Below, one piece after another: positions 1 through 9,312 of a stretch of 64,000 nt of DNA; positions within the stretch are counted from its first letter, which is position 1; the number at the start of each line of letters is the position of its first letter. Origin of the DNA: JAJPKK01 sp963747835. Lineage in GTDB: Bacteria > Pseudomonadota > Alphaproteobacteria > Rhizobiales > Xanthobacteraceae. The stretch lies in the NCBI GenBank assembly GCA_963747835.1, contig CAVVGO010000005.1, forward strand, positions 2,232,001 to 2,296,000, given 5' to 3'. A model generated the notes under the pieces. That model worked only from the letters and a program-made list of their open reading frames with translations, searched no databases and was not told where the DNA came from. The position numbers and the translations under genes are program-made.

Positions 1-87
1 ACGCTATGGAACCCGTGCACGCTATGGAACCTGAGCGCGCCGCCGGACTTGGTGGAGAGCTATCGCGAATTTTTTCGGGGATGCCAG

Positions 88-642
88 ATGCGCGGCCTGT
101 ACCAATCGGCGCTGGCGGTGGCGTTGATTGCGCTTTCCGCAACGGTCTATTCGATCGCTCAAGACAATCCCCCGGCGCAGCCGCAAAATGAGCCCTCGCC
201 GGATAACTCGGTCAAGGCACCTGCAGCACCCGCGCGAGAGCCCACTATAACGGTATTCGACAAACATGAACTGATGAGCGTCCTCGGTAAAGAGGTCCGC
301 AGTGCCGCCGACGAGAATATGGGGCGGGTTGTCGATGTCATTGTGGATCGATCCGGACAGGTCAAGGCGGCGATCATCGACTTCGGTGGCTTCCTCGGCG
401 TCGGCAGCCGCAAGATCGCCGTTGCGTGGAATGCGCTGCATTTCCCACCTCGTGAGAACAAGGTGGAACACATTGCCCTTGAGTTGACGCGCGATCAGGT
501 GCGAGCGGCGCCGGAGTTCAAGGAAGACAAGCAAGTCGTCGTGCTGGGCGCTTCAGGCGGCCTCGAATTCATTTCCGTTTTAATAAGAATAGTTCCGCTG
601 GAGCAGTCCTCTGTCCGCGAAACCATCACCGCGTCCCATTGA
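88..642 (+). CDS. Secreted PRC-barrel domain protein
   Basis: Protein of 184 residues. A hydrophobic N-terminal stretch of about 20 residues ending in Ala resembles a signal peptide. A Pro-rich linker follows, then a PRC-barrel-like domain from about residue 60, with LGKEVRSAADENMGRV and FGGFLGVGSRKIAV as its clearest pieces. PRC-barrel domains are small beta barrels that mediate protein or RNA contacts; the role here is unknown. The ATG at 88 is preferred over a TTG at 49 because a GGGGA sits about 7 bases upstream and the hydrophobic segment then starts at the N-terminus. The last 25 residues do not look like the domain, and the downstream transporter frame is open back to position 593, so the gene boundary is uncertain. 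Confidence 0.8.
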   Translation: MRGLYQSALAVALIALSATVYSIAQDNPPAQPQNEPSPDNSVKAPAAPAREPTITVFDKHELMSVLGKEVRSAADENMGRVVDVIVDRSGQVKAAIIDFGGFLGVGSRKIAVAWNALHFPPRENKVEHIALELTRDQVRAAPEFKEDKQVVVLGASGGLEFISVLIRIVPLEQSSVRETITASH

Positions 643-751
643 CCGGCCGGAACGCGCGCCGTCGCCCAAGGAGCAAGGGAACCAACCCCCTGCGCCGCCT
701 GCACAAGGTGCCGGGAAGAATAGCCCGCGAGCAGGCCCGACGCAGCGCAGC

Positions 752-1951
752 TTGCGCGGATTGGACTGGTTCGTCTTCTTTGTCGCCGATGTCCAAACCG
801 GGTTTGGCCCTTTCGTCGCCGTCTACCTGACCGCGCAAAAGTGGACCCAGGTCGATATTGGCCTCATCCTCACGGTTGGGGGCCTCGTGGCACTCGCTGG
901 GCAGATGCCCGGCGGCGCGCTGGTGGACTCGGCCCGGTCGGAGCGGTTGGTGGCCGGCATCGCCGTCGCGGCGATTGCCGCCAGCGCGCTGGCCTACGCG
1001 GCGTCGCCCATATTCGTCGTGATATTGGCGGCAGCGGTGTTGCACGCGGCGGCGAGTTGCGTGCTTGGGCCGGCCATGGCGGCAATCAGTCTTGGGTTGG
1101 TGGGACACGCGGCTGTCGGCGAACGGCTCGGCCGCAACGCTCGGTTCGCCGCCATTGGCAACGGGCTCGCGGCAGCCGCCATGGGTGCCTGCGGATACTT
1201 CCTGTCGGCCCGCGCGGTGTTCTTTATCACCGCCGCGTTGCTTATTCCGGCCTTGCTAGTGCTTCGCCTGATCTCGCCGCGGGAAATCGATTCCGAGCGG
1301 GCTCACGGCGGTGCGCCGAAAAGTGGCGTCGGCAGGCTGCCGGCCGAGATCCTAGGGCTGGCGCGAAAACGTCCGCTCATGATTTTCGCCGGCTGCATCA
1401 TGCTGTTCCATTTTGCGAATGCCGCAATGCTGCCGCTCATGGGAAGCGTTTTGACGACACGCTCAAGTCAATGGGCAACCGTGTTGATCGCAGCCTGCAT
1501 TGTTGGGCCGCAGCTTCTGGTCGCGATCTTCTCGCCTTGGGTCGGTAGAATGGCGCAAACATGGGGGCGCCGGCCGCTCCTCCTCATTGCCTTTGCGGCG
1601 CTGCCGATTCGCGGGCTCGTCTTCGCCACCGTGTCGGACCCCTACGTGCTGGTTGCGGTGCAATTGCTCGACGGCGTAACGGCCGCGGTGTTCGCCGTCA
1701 TGGTGCCGCTCGTTATCGTCGATCTCACGCGGGGCACCGGGCATTTCAATCTGGGCCAGGGAATTGTCGGCACCACAATCGGAATCGGCGCTTCGGCAAG
1801 TACCACCTACGCCGGATATTTGAGCGATCATTTCGGCAGCCCGATCGCCTTCCTGGGACTGACGGCAGTCGCGCTGCTCGGATGCGTCGCGATGTGGACC
1901 ATGATGCCCGAAACCAGGCCGGCGCACGAAAGCCCCGCCATTTCGGGTTAA
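752..1951 (+). CDS. MFS transporter
   Basis: Protein of 399 residues, the usual length for a 12-helix major facilitator. Hydrophobic segments run throughout, starting with LDWFVFFVADVQTGFGPF. Typical MFS cytoplasmic-loop features appear, such as GGALVDSARSERL after helix 2 and WGRRPLLL before helix 8. It probably exports or imports a small molecule across the inner membrane; the substrate cannot be read. The TTG at 752 has no clear ribosome site. The frame stays open upstream to 593 with a Pro-rich stretch, and a CTG at 611 is preceded by GGAG at 7 bases, so the real start may be earlier. It lies 109 bases downstream of the PRC-barrel gene on the same strand. Confidence 0.85.
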   Translation: MRGLDWFVFFVADVQTGFGPFVAVYLTAQKWTQVDIGLILTVGGLVALAGQMPGGALVDSARSERLVAGIAVAAIAASALAYAASPIFVVILAAAVLHAAASCVLGPAMAAISLGLVGHAAVGERLGRNARFAAIGNGLAAAAMGACGYFLSARAVFFITAALLIPALLVLRLISPREIDSERAHGGAPKSGVGRLPAEILGLARKRPLMIFAGCIMLFHFANAAMLPLMGSVLTTRSSQWATVLIAACIVGPQLLVAIFSPWVGRMAQTWGRRPLLLIAFAALPIRGLVFATVSDPYVLVAVQLLDGVTAAVFAVMVPLVIVDLTRGTGHFNLGQGIVGTTIGIGASASTTYAGYLSDHFGSPIAFLGLTAVALLGCVAMWTMMPETRPAHESPAISG

Positions 1952-2164
1952 AAGCAGATCGACCGCACTTAAAAATCCGTGGACCCCAGAAACTTATTTT
2001 TTCGCGGGGTCAGGAACCATTTCGGCGATGGTGCGTCGGACTCAGCAAGGGGGCTCGCGTATGCCGCATGTCCTTATCAAGTTTTGATCACAGAAAAGAC
2101 CCAGTGTTTACGGGATTTTTATGCGGCGGCACGTGCCGCGAACCGTCAGGAAGACGCCGCGGAA

Positions 2165-3931
2165 ATGAGTGATGTAAGTCAATACACCAACCGTCCCGTC
2201 GCATTCACGTTTCGGTTCGTTCGCCAGCGTTGGGTCGCCCACGCTGTCATCCTGGCGGCGGTATTGGCGGCCGTCGGCTGTTCCGTGAGCACGCAATATG
2301 GCATCAAGTTTCTTGTCGACGCAATGTCATCCGAAAACGTTGCAACGCCCCGTCTATGGTCCGCATTTGGGCTACTGGTCGGATTAATCGCGGCAGATAA
2401 CCTGCTCTGGCGTGTGGCGAGTTGGATCGCGAACTCGACGTTCGTCGGAGTCACGGGTGATTTGCGCCGTGCCCTGTTCTACCACCTGACAGGCCACGCG
2501 CCGGGATTTTTCGCCGAGCGATTGCCCGGCACGCTGGCGAGTCGTGTCACCGCGACATCCAACGCCGTCTTCACCGTCGAAAACATGTTCGTATGGAACG
2601 TGTTGCCGCCGTGCGCAGCAACCGTGGCAGCGATCGCGTTCGTGGCGTCGGTCAGCATTCCGATGGCGCTGGTTCTGCTGCTCGTTTCCGGCGTAATGGT
2701 GATCGCACTCTTCCGCTTGGCTGCCGCAGGTCAGCCCCTCCATCACGATTTCGCCGACAAGGCCGCCGCCGTGGATGGTGAGATCGTAGACGTCATCAGC
2801 AACATGCCGCTCGTCTGGTCATTCTGCGGTCTCGGCCGCGAACGGCATCGGTTCGATGCGACCATCGCCCAGGAGATGGCCGCCAGGCGCTCCAGCTTGG
2901 TCTATCTCGAAAGGCTGCGCATCTTGCATGCCACCGTCACGATCACTTTGACGATCGGCTTGTTGGCATGGGCAATCATTCTCCGACAACGCGGCGAAGT
3001 AACCACCGGCGACGTCGTCCTGGCTTGCACATTGGGATTAGCCGTTCTACATGCGACGCGGGATTTGGCGGTCGCATTGGTCGATGCAACCCAGCACGTA
3101 GCCAGGCTCTCGGAAGCGCTGACGACGCTTCTGGTTCCGCACGAATTGCGCGACCATCCCGAAGCGGTATCCCTGATCCGGCGGGGCGCTTCCGTTGAAC
3201 TGGACAATATATCGTTTCGCTATCCAAACGGACACACCGTGTTTGACGGCCTCAGCTTAAGGTTGGAACCGGGTCAACGCGTCGGTCTTGTCGGACCGTC
3301 GGGCGGCGGGAAATCGAGCCTGTTCGCCCTGATCCAGCGGTTTTATGATCCGCGGGACGGTCGAATCCTCATCGACGGGCAGGATATTGCTCGGATCACG
3401 CAGGAGAGTTTGCGGGCCGCGATCGCGGTCGTCCCCCAGGATCTTTCCCTGTTTCATCGCTCGGCCATGGACAACATCCGGTACGGTAGGCCCGACGCCA
3501 CGGACGACGAGGTCTTGGAAGCCGCGGTGTTCGCAAGGTGCCGTGACTTCATCGAGGCCCTGCCCCACCGATTTGCAACCGTCGTCGGCGACCGCGGCGT
3601 GAAGCTTTCCGGCGGGCAGCGCCAACGCATCGCGATCGCGCGCGCCTTCTTGAAAGATGCGCCTCTGCTCCTGCTGGACGAAGCGACGTCCGCACTTGAT
3701 GGCGAATCCGAGGACGGCATTCAGGAGGCGCTCGCCAGGCTGTTGCGCGGGCGCACGGTGATCGCCATTGCGCATCGGCTCTCGACGGTGCGCAACTTCG
3801 ATCGCATTATCGTATTGCAGGCGGGACGGGTCGCTCAGGACGGCCCGCCCGACCACCTTATGCGCCACGAGGGGGTTTATCGGAGCCTCGTTCAGCGGGA
3901 AATGAACCGCCTCGGCAGGCAGGCCGCCTAG
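2165..3931 (+). CDS. ABC exporter, fused permease and ATPase
   Basis: Protein of 588 residues with an N-terminal six-helix exporter membrane domain (about 1-310) and a C-terminal nucleotide-binding domain. Walker A GPSGGGKSS starts near residue 377, the signature LSGGQ near 481, and Walker B LLLLDEAT about 20 residues later, followed by the H-loop IAHRLSTV. All catalytic motifs are present, so it should be an active half-transporter working as a homodimer in the inner membrane. The substrate is unknown. I chose the ATG at 2165 (MSDVSQ) rather than an upstream start at 1979, because the extra 62 residues look non-homologous and low in hydrophobicity. It follows the MFS gene in the same direction. 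Confidence 0.87.
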   Translation: MSDVSQYTNRPVAFTFRFVRQRWVAHAVILAAVLAAVGCSVSTQYGIKFLVDAMSSENVATPRLWSAFGLLVGLIAADNLLWRVASWIANSTFVGVTGDLRRALFYHLTGHAPGFFAERLPGTLASRVTATSNAVFTVENMFVWNVLPPCAATVAAIAFVASVSIPMALVLLLVSGVMVIALFRLAAAGQPLHHDFADKAAAVDGEIVDVISNMPLVWSFCGLGRERHRFDATIAQEMAARRSSLVYLERLRILHATVTITLTIGLLAWAIILRQRGEVTTGDVVLACTLGLAVLHATRDLAVALVDATQHVARLSEALTTLLVPHELRDHPEAVSLIRRGASVELDNISFRYPNGHTVFDGLSLRLEPGQRVGLVGPSGGGKSSLFALIQRFYDPRDGRILIDGQDIARITQESLRAAIAVVPQDLSLFHRSAMDNIRYGRPDATDDEVLEAAVFARCRDFIEALPHRFATVVGDRGVKLSGGQRQRIAIARAFLKDAPLLLLDEATSALDGESEDGIQEALARLLRGRTVIAIAHRLSTVRNFDRIIVLQAGRVAQDGPPDHLMRHEGVYRSLVQREMNRLGRQAA

Positions 3932-3966
3932 CCGCTCTTCGTTAGAAGGGACGTCGCGATGACAAA

Positions 3967-6192
3967 TCACCGAGCCGGGTTTTTATGGAGTATCTCTTGG
4001 ATCTTCGCCGCCAATTCGCCCGCGGTGACTGGCTTTTGAATCATCTCGACACCGACATCGAGACGGCCCTGGTGTACGATCGCATTTCGCGAATATCCCG
4101 TCATGAACAGCACCTTCAATCCGGCGCGCCGCGATTTCAGCAGATCCGCCAATTGCCGCCCATCCATTCCGGGCAGCACAACATCGGTTAGTAGAAGATC
4201 GACGTTCCGGCTTTCGAACAACTCGATCGCATGTTCAGCATCTGCTGCCTCGCAAACCTGATAATTCAGGTCGGAAAGCGTCTCGACCACATAGGCTCGC
4301 ACTTCGCTGTCATCTTCGACCACCAGCACATGCTCTCCGGACCCAGCTTCAGCCACTTGTCCGACCACCTCCTCGATAGTGGAATCGCCAAGCATGCGGG
4401 GCAGATAGATCTTCACCGTCGTACCGTGTCCGAGTTCACTGTAAATTTTCAGGTGGCCGCCCGATTGCTTGACGAACCCATAGACCTGACTCAAGCCCAA
4501 CCCGGTGCCGCTGCCCGGCGGCTTGGTGGTGAAGAACGGCTCAAAGGCCCGATCGATGATCGGCGCGGGCATGCCAGTGCCGGTATCGGTTACAGAGGTC
4601 AGCACATACTGCCCGGGCCGCACGTCCGCATTGCTGCGGCAATAAGCGTCATCGAGATACGCATTGCTGGTCTCGATCGTGAGCTTGCCGCCCCCCGTCA
4701 TGGCATCGCGGGCGTTGACGGCCAGGTTGACGATCGCGGATTCCATCTGGGCGTGATCCGCCTCGACTTTCCACAGGCCGGCAGCGCCAACTACCTCCAA
4801 AGAAATCGTCTCCCCGAGGGAGCGTGCAAGAAAATCGGAAAGGGTCTTGACGAGCGCGTTGACGTCGAGAGGCCTGGGGCTGAGCGCCTGCCGACGCGAG
4901 AATGCCAGGAGTTGTTGTGTCAGCGTCGCGGCACGTTGCGCGCCGTGCATCGCATTCCCGACACAACGATGCAGTTTTGCAGGGTCGGCTCCCGATCCCT
5001 TTTCGATTAGACGCTGTATCATCTCCAGGTTGCCGATGATGATCATGAGCAAATTGTTGAAGTCGTGCGCAACGCCGCCGGTCAGTTGGCCCACCGCTTC
5101 CATCTTTTGTGACTGACGCATGGCATCTTCGGCCGCCTCGCGACGATCCTCTTCGGCGTACAGACGTTTGGTTCGCCGCAGCACATCGGCGAGCGCGCCG
5201 ACCAGAAAAAGTGTCGCCGGTATGCCGAAAATCAGATGCGCCCCCATGGCGGTGAGCCACTCCCTCCTTATTTCGGAGATCGCGATGCCGGAGCTTACGA
5301 ACAGAGGGTAGCCGGGGAGTCTGCGAACGCCGAAGCGGCGTTCGACATGATCAATCTCCGACGCCACAGTATAATATCCGCCCTGCGGGTAGGCCGCGAC
5401 CGTTCGACCAAAGCCGCTGCGCTCATCGAGTTGCGCCTCGGATCCGGGCAATTGTGGGAAGCGGGTGAGAATAAACCCGTCTTCGCGAATCAGGGCGTAT
5501 TGCAGGCCACCGGTGTTTACCAGGCGGGAGTAGAACCGGCTGAAACTGCCGGGCAAAACGGAGATCTCAATAACGCCCCGCAAAGTGCCGCCGGCCTCGC
5601 GCCGCGCCCGGCTGATCGGAAAAAAAGGCTGACCGCCGAATCGCGAGTCGTGGTGCCTGCCGATATGAGTGCCGATGAATCCATCCCGGAATGCACGAAA
5701 GTAATCCTCTTCGGCATAGTCCTGCGAAGCCGGAGCCGGGTAGACAGTCGCCGTGACTTCCGCATGACCGTTCCGATCGAACACCCAGATCGACTGCACT
5801 TCCGGCAGTTCCATGGCGATGGATTTGAACCCCTCGTGGAGGCGCGATTGGTCTCGCTCGATTTCGATGTCGGATCGATCGCCAAGCACGTTCTCCGCGG
5901 CAATAAAGGCCAAATTCAACGAATCCAAAACGCGGACCGCTTGCTCCTGAACAACATCGAGGGAACGCTCGATCCGCTCGTCGGCAAGCGCATTGACGTC
6001 CCGATAGCTGACCCAGGAAGCAAAACCGAACAACGCCAAAGGCAGCAGCACAGCGGCGGCAATCAAGAGGTACAGGAGGCGCAAGGTAGCAATCCGAGCG
6101 GCCATCATGTTCACACCCGCAGATCGCTTTGCGGCATTCGGATCCACAACGATTGCCGCCATGATCTTTTCGCGCCCCGAGGTTGCCGCCAC
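3967..6192 (-). CDS. Hybrid sensor histidine kinase with periplasmic sensor and receiver
   Basis: Protein of 741 residues. Two membrane segments (about 38-62 and 312-338) enclose a periplasmic Cache-like sensor. A HisKA-type dimerisation domain follows with phospho-accepting His at 376 in GGVAHDFNNLL. The ATPase domain has N-box Asn near 493 and Gly-rich motifs DTGTGM and GTGLGL. A C-terminal receiver domain has Asp near 670 in LLTDVVLPGMDG and a conserved Lys in QKPV. It should sense an extracellular ligand and pass phosphate to its own receiver. No output regulator is adjacent. The start used is a GTG at 6192; ATGs at 6162 and 6108 are possible and would still precede the first membrane helix. 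Confidence 0.88.
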   Translation of the reverse strand: MAATSGREKIMAAIVVDPNAAKRSAGVNMMAARIATLRLLYLLIAAAVLLPLALFGFASWVSYRDVNALADERIERSLDVVQEQAVRVLDSLNLAFIAAENVLGDRSDIEIERDQSRLHEGFKSIAMELPEVQSIWVFDRNGHAEVTATVYPAPASQDYAEEDYFRAFRDGFIGTHIGRHHDSRFGGQPFFPISRARREAGGTLRGVIEISVLPGSFSRFYSRLVNTGGLQYALIREDGFILTRFPQLPGSEAQLDERSGFGRTVAAYPQGGYYTVASEIDHVERRFGVRRLPGYPLFVSSGIAISEIRREWLTAMGAHLIFGIPATLFLVGALADVLRRTKRLYAEEDRREAAEDAMRQSQKMEAVGQLTGGVAHDFNNLLMIIIGNLEMIQRLIEKGSGADPAKLHRCVGNAMHGAQRAATLTQQLLAFSRRQALSPRPLDVNALVKTLSDFLARSLGETISLEVVGAAGLWKVEADHAQMESAIVNLAVNARDAMTGGGKLTIETSNAYLDDAYCRSNADVRPGQYVLTSVTDTGTGMPAPIIDRAFEPFFTTKPPGSGTGLGLSQVYGFVKQSGGHLKIYSELGHGTTVKIYLPRMLGDSTIEEVVGQVAEAGSGEHVLVVEDDSEVRAYVVETLSDLNYQVCEAADAEHAIELFESRNVDLLLTDVVLPGMDGRQLADLLKSRRAGLKVLFMTGYSRNAIVHQGRLDVGVEMIQKPVTAGELAAKIQEILHKNPAR

Positions 6193-6552
6193 AGTCAGCT
6201 CGCGACCGCGTCCGCATCACTAATTACCACACCGGGATTCGGTACGCGAACGCCCGCAAAATCATGATGCCGGCCCTGGCATTGGCGCGTTTGCCGGGCC
6301 GGCGCGGTCGCTGGATGGCCGAGCAGGTCTCTTTTGACTTGACCGCGCCCTTCGCACTCCTCCGGGCGCCGTGCTATTCTGCGGCGACCGAGCGCAGGCG
6401 ATCGCGCTGGTGGCGGTAACCCGCTCAATTGAAGTCTCATTTCCGGCCTCCCTTCCGAAGCGGCCGGCGTCGCACCGTTATGGGCCCGACTTGAACCAAT
6501 CCGGGGTCGCGGCGTTACGCTTGCAGGCGTGGCTCGTCTGGAGATTTTTCGC
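6193..6552. other. Divergent intergenic region, no gene seen
   Basis: This 360-base stretch lies between the divergent starts of the hybrid kinase (minus) and ligD (plus). It must hold both promoters, but I could not assign a convincing -35/-10 pair or operator. Open frames that cross it are short and do not resemble proteins. Confidence 0.5.
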
Positions 6553-9279
6553 GTGGCCAAATCAAAACTTGCGGAATACGAGGCAAAACGCGATTTCGCG
6601 CAAACCAGAGAGCCGAGCGGGCGCCGCAAAGTTCCAGCCGCCGAACGGCTGCGGTTCGTCATCCAGAAGCACGACGCCACGCGCCTGCATTACGATTTGC
6701 GCCTGGAACTTGACGGCGTTTTCAAGTCGTGGGCGGTCACGAAGGGGCCGTCGCTTGATCCGCACGACAAGCGCCTCGCAGTCGAGGTCGAAGACCATCC
6801 GCTCGAGTATGGCGATTTCGAGGGAACCATTCCCAAAGGACAATATGGCGGCGGTACAGTCCAGCTCTGGGACCGCGGCTATTGGGAACATGAGGGGTCG
6901 GGCTCAGCCGAAGAGGCGCTCCGCAAGGGCGAACTTAAGTTCAAGCTTGATGGCGAGCGCCTCAAGGGCAGTTGGGTGCTGGTGCGCATGCGCAGCGACA
7001 GATTCAAAGGCAAACGCAACAGTTGGCTGCTCATCAAGCATCACGACCAATTCGAGCGGGAGGGCGACGGCGCGCTCGCGGAGGACCGCTCGGTGGCATC
7101 CGGCAGGTCGATGGCCGAAATCGCGGCTGGCAAGGGCCGTTCACCGAAGCCCTTCATGCGCCGCGTCGGTTCGAAGTCGCGTCCTGACGCCGTATGGGAT
7201 TCCGACGGCGGCGGCGGGTTGCAGGCAGGCAGCAAAACAGCAACGGGCAAAACAACGGCAGGCAAAACGCACCTTACCCGGAAAATGCCCAAGACCGGCA
7301 AAAAACCGAAGACCGGCAAAAGCGCGGGCACGCTGCCGACCTTCGCCGCGCCGCAACTGTGCACGCCGGTAGAACGTCCCCCCTCGGACTCCGGGTGGGC
7401 GCACGAGATCAAGTTCGACGGCTACCGCATACAGATCCGGGTCGAAGACGGCGACGTGGCGTTGCGCACCCGAAAGGGTCTCGATTGGACCAGCAAGTTC
7501 CCTGAAATCGCCAACGCCGCCAGGAGATTTCCGGATTGCATTGTTGATGGCGAGGTCGTCGCGCTTGATCACAACGGGGCGCCGGATTTTGCGGCGCTGC
7601 AAGCAGCGCTCTCGGACGGCAATACGGGTGACCTCGTTTTTTTTGCCTTCGATCTTCTGTTCCTCGACGACGAGGACTTGCGCGATTTGCCCCTCGCTGA
7701 TCGCAAGGCCAGACTGAAGGAGTTCCTCGTCGACCCCGAAACCTCGCTTATTCGGTTCGTAGAGCACTTCGAAACCGGCGGTGATGCTGTGTTGCGGTCC
7801 GCGTGCCGAATGTCTCTCGAAGGCATTGTTTCGAAGCGGCTGGACGCGCCCTACCGGTCCGGCCGTGGCGATGCGTGGACGAAGTCCAAGTGCCGTACGG
7901 GCCATGAAGTCGTGATCGGCGGATGGAGCGAGGAAAACGGGCGATTTCGCTCCCTGTTGGTAGGGGCGCGCCGCGGTGGGCACTTGGTCTATTTGGGACG
8001 AGTTGGAACCGGCTATGCTGGTGCCACAGTCCAGCGCATTTTTCCAAAGATCAAATCGCTAAAAGTAAAGACGAGCCCGTTTCACGGCAACAATGCCCCG
8101 CACCAGGAACGTGGGGTGCATTGGGTCAAGCCGGTACTTGTCGCGGATATCGAATTTGCAGGATGGACAGGCGACGGGATGGTGCGACAGGCCGCCTTCA
8201 AGGGACTGCGAGACGACAAGCCGGCCAGTGAAGTCGAGGTCGAAAAACCCGCGCCGGCAAAATCAACGCCGCTCGAAGATCCGAAATCCACCTCTCAGGG
8301 ACCGAAATCCGAAGCGAGTACTGCATCTTCGAAGAGGGCTGCGGTCCAGCTCGGGAACAAGACGAGTGGAGCCGTTGTCATGGGCGTCCCGATCTCCAAG
8401 CCTGAGAAGCCGCTGTGGCCAGATGCCGGCGACGGCAATCCAGTCACCAAGCTTGATCTTGCACGCTACTACGAAGCGGTCGGCTCCTGGATGATCGAAC
8501 ACATCAAGGGGCGACCGTGCTCCATCGTTCGCGCACCGGACGGAATTGGCGGCCCGCATTTCTTTCAGCGTCACGCCATGCAAGGCACTTCTAATTTGCT
8601 TGAATTGATTACAGTATCCGGCGATCGCAAACCTTATCTTCAGATCGATCGTATGGAAGGATTGGCCGCCCTCGCGCAGGCTGCCGCGCTCGAACTTCAC
8701 CCGTGGAATTGTCAACCCGGCCATCCCGATCGTCCGGGACGATTTGTGTTCGATCTTGACCCTGCGCCCGATGTGGCATTCGACAGTGTGATCGCGGCTG
8801 CCCTCGATATCCGCGATCGGCTTGAGGCGGTTGGACTGATTGCCTTTTGTAAGACGACGGGCGGCAAAGGCCTGCATGTGGTGACCCCGCTCGCGGTGTC
8901 GAAAACCGGAAAATTGGGTTGGCCGGAGGCGAAGGCCTTTGCACGCGAGATCTGCGTGCGGATGGCGGCCGACAGTCCTGACCGCTATCTTGTCAATATG
9001 GCGAAGAAGGCGCGAGTCGGACGTATCTTCCTCGACTATCTTCGCAACGACCGCATGGCAACCGCAGTGGCCCCGCTATCTCCACGTGCGCGGGCCGGCG
9101 CTCCCGTATCGATGCCGTTGGCTTGGAGCCAAGTTAAAAAAGGCCTCGATCCCAAGCGGTTCACCGTGCGTACGGCACCGGGCTTGATGGCAAAGAGCGC
9201 CGCGTGGAAAGACTACTGCGACTCCGAGCGTCCGCTGTTTGAAGCCATAAAACGATTGACCGGACGGCGCGCTGCGTGA
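6553..9279 (+). CDS. ligD: Multifunctional ATP-dependent DNA ligase LigD (PE-LIG-POL)
   Basis: Protein of 908 residues with the three LigD modules in phosphoesterase-ligase-polymerase order. The 3'-phosphoesterase domain (about 25-190) has the conserved KHDATRLHYDLRLELDG region with metal and catalytic His and Asp. A Lys/Gly/Thr-rich linker follows. The ligase domain has nucleotidyl Lys 287 in EIKFDGYR and extends through the OB fold to about 590. A second low-complexity linker leads to the primase-like polymerase domain, with the metal Asp pair at 734 and 736 in FDLDPAPD and the KTTGGKGLHVV motif. It repairs double-strand breaks with Ku, encoded 2.1 kb downstream. The GTG at 6553 (MAKSKLAEY) fits family N-termini and has GGAG 9 bases upstream; a GTG at 6529 is the alternative. 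Confidence 0.96.
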   Translation: MAKSKLAEYEAKRDFAQTREPSGRRKVPAAERLRFVIQKHDATRLHYDLRLELDGVFKSWAVTKGPSLDPHDKRLAVEVEDHPLEYGDFEGTIPKGQYGGGTVQLWDRGYWEHEGSGSAEEALRKGELKFKLDGERLKGSWVLVRMRSDRFKGKRNSWLLIKHHDQFEREGDGALAEDRSVASGRSMAEIAAGKGRSPKPFMRRVGSKSRPDAVWDSDGGGGLQAGSKTATGKTTAGKTHLTRKMPKTGKKPKTGKSAGTLPTFAAPQLCTPVERPPSDSGWAHEIKFDGYRIQIRVEDGDVALRTRKGLDWTSKFPEIANAARRFPDCIVDGEVVALDHNGAPDFAALQAALSDGNTGDLVFFAFDLLFLDDEDLRDLPLADRKARLKEFLVDPETSLIRFVEHFETGGDAVLRSACRMSLEGIVSKRLDAPYRSGRGDAWTKSKCRTGHEVVIGGWSEENGRFRSLLVGARRGGHLVYLGRVGTGYAGATVQRIFPKIKSLKVKTSPFHGNNAPHQERGVHWVKPVLVADIEFAGWTGDGMVRQAAFKGLRDDKPASEVEVEKPAPAKSTPLEDPKSTSQGPKSEASTASSKRAAVQLGNKTSGAVVMGVPISKPEKPLWPDAGDGNPVTKLDLARYYEAVGSWMIEHIKGRPCSIVRAPDGIGGPHFFQRHAMQGTSNLLELITVSGDRKPYLQIDRMEGLAALAQAAALELHPWNCQPGHPDRPGRFVFDLDPAPDVAFDSVIAAALDIRDRLEAVGLIAFCKTTGGKGLHVVTPLAVSKTGKLGWPEAKAFAREICVRMAADSPDRYLVNMAKKARVGRIFLDYLRNDRMATAVAPLSPRARAGAPVSMPLAWSQVKKGLDPKRFTVRTAPGLMAKSAAWKDYCDSERPLFEAIKRLTGRRAA

Positions 9280-9285
9280 GCGCCG

Positions 9286-9301
9286 CAAGATGTCCATCTT
9301 G
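9286..9301. terminator. Short hairpin between convergent genes
   Basis: A 6-bp perfect stem (CAAGAT/ATCTTG) with loop GTCC lies in the 33-base gap between the convergent 3' ends of ligD and the HWE kinase. There is no T-run, so a terminator role is only suggested by position. Confidence 0.3.
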
Positions 9302-9312
9302 GAGACCAAGCG

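Noticed and set aside
5236..6267. 343-residue plus-strand open frame opposite the first hybrid kinase
   Set aside because: It overlaps the kinase sensor and membrane segments; no signal, domain or ribosome site.
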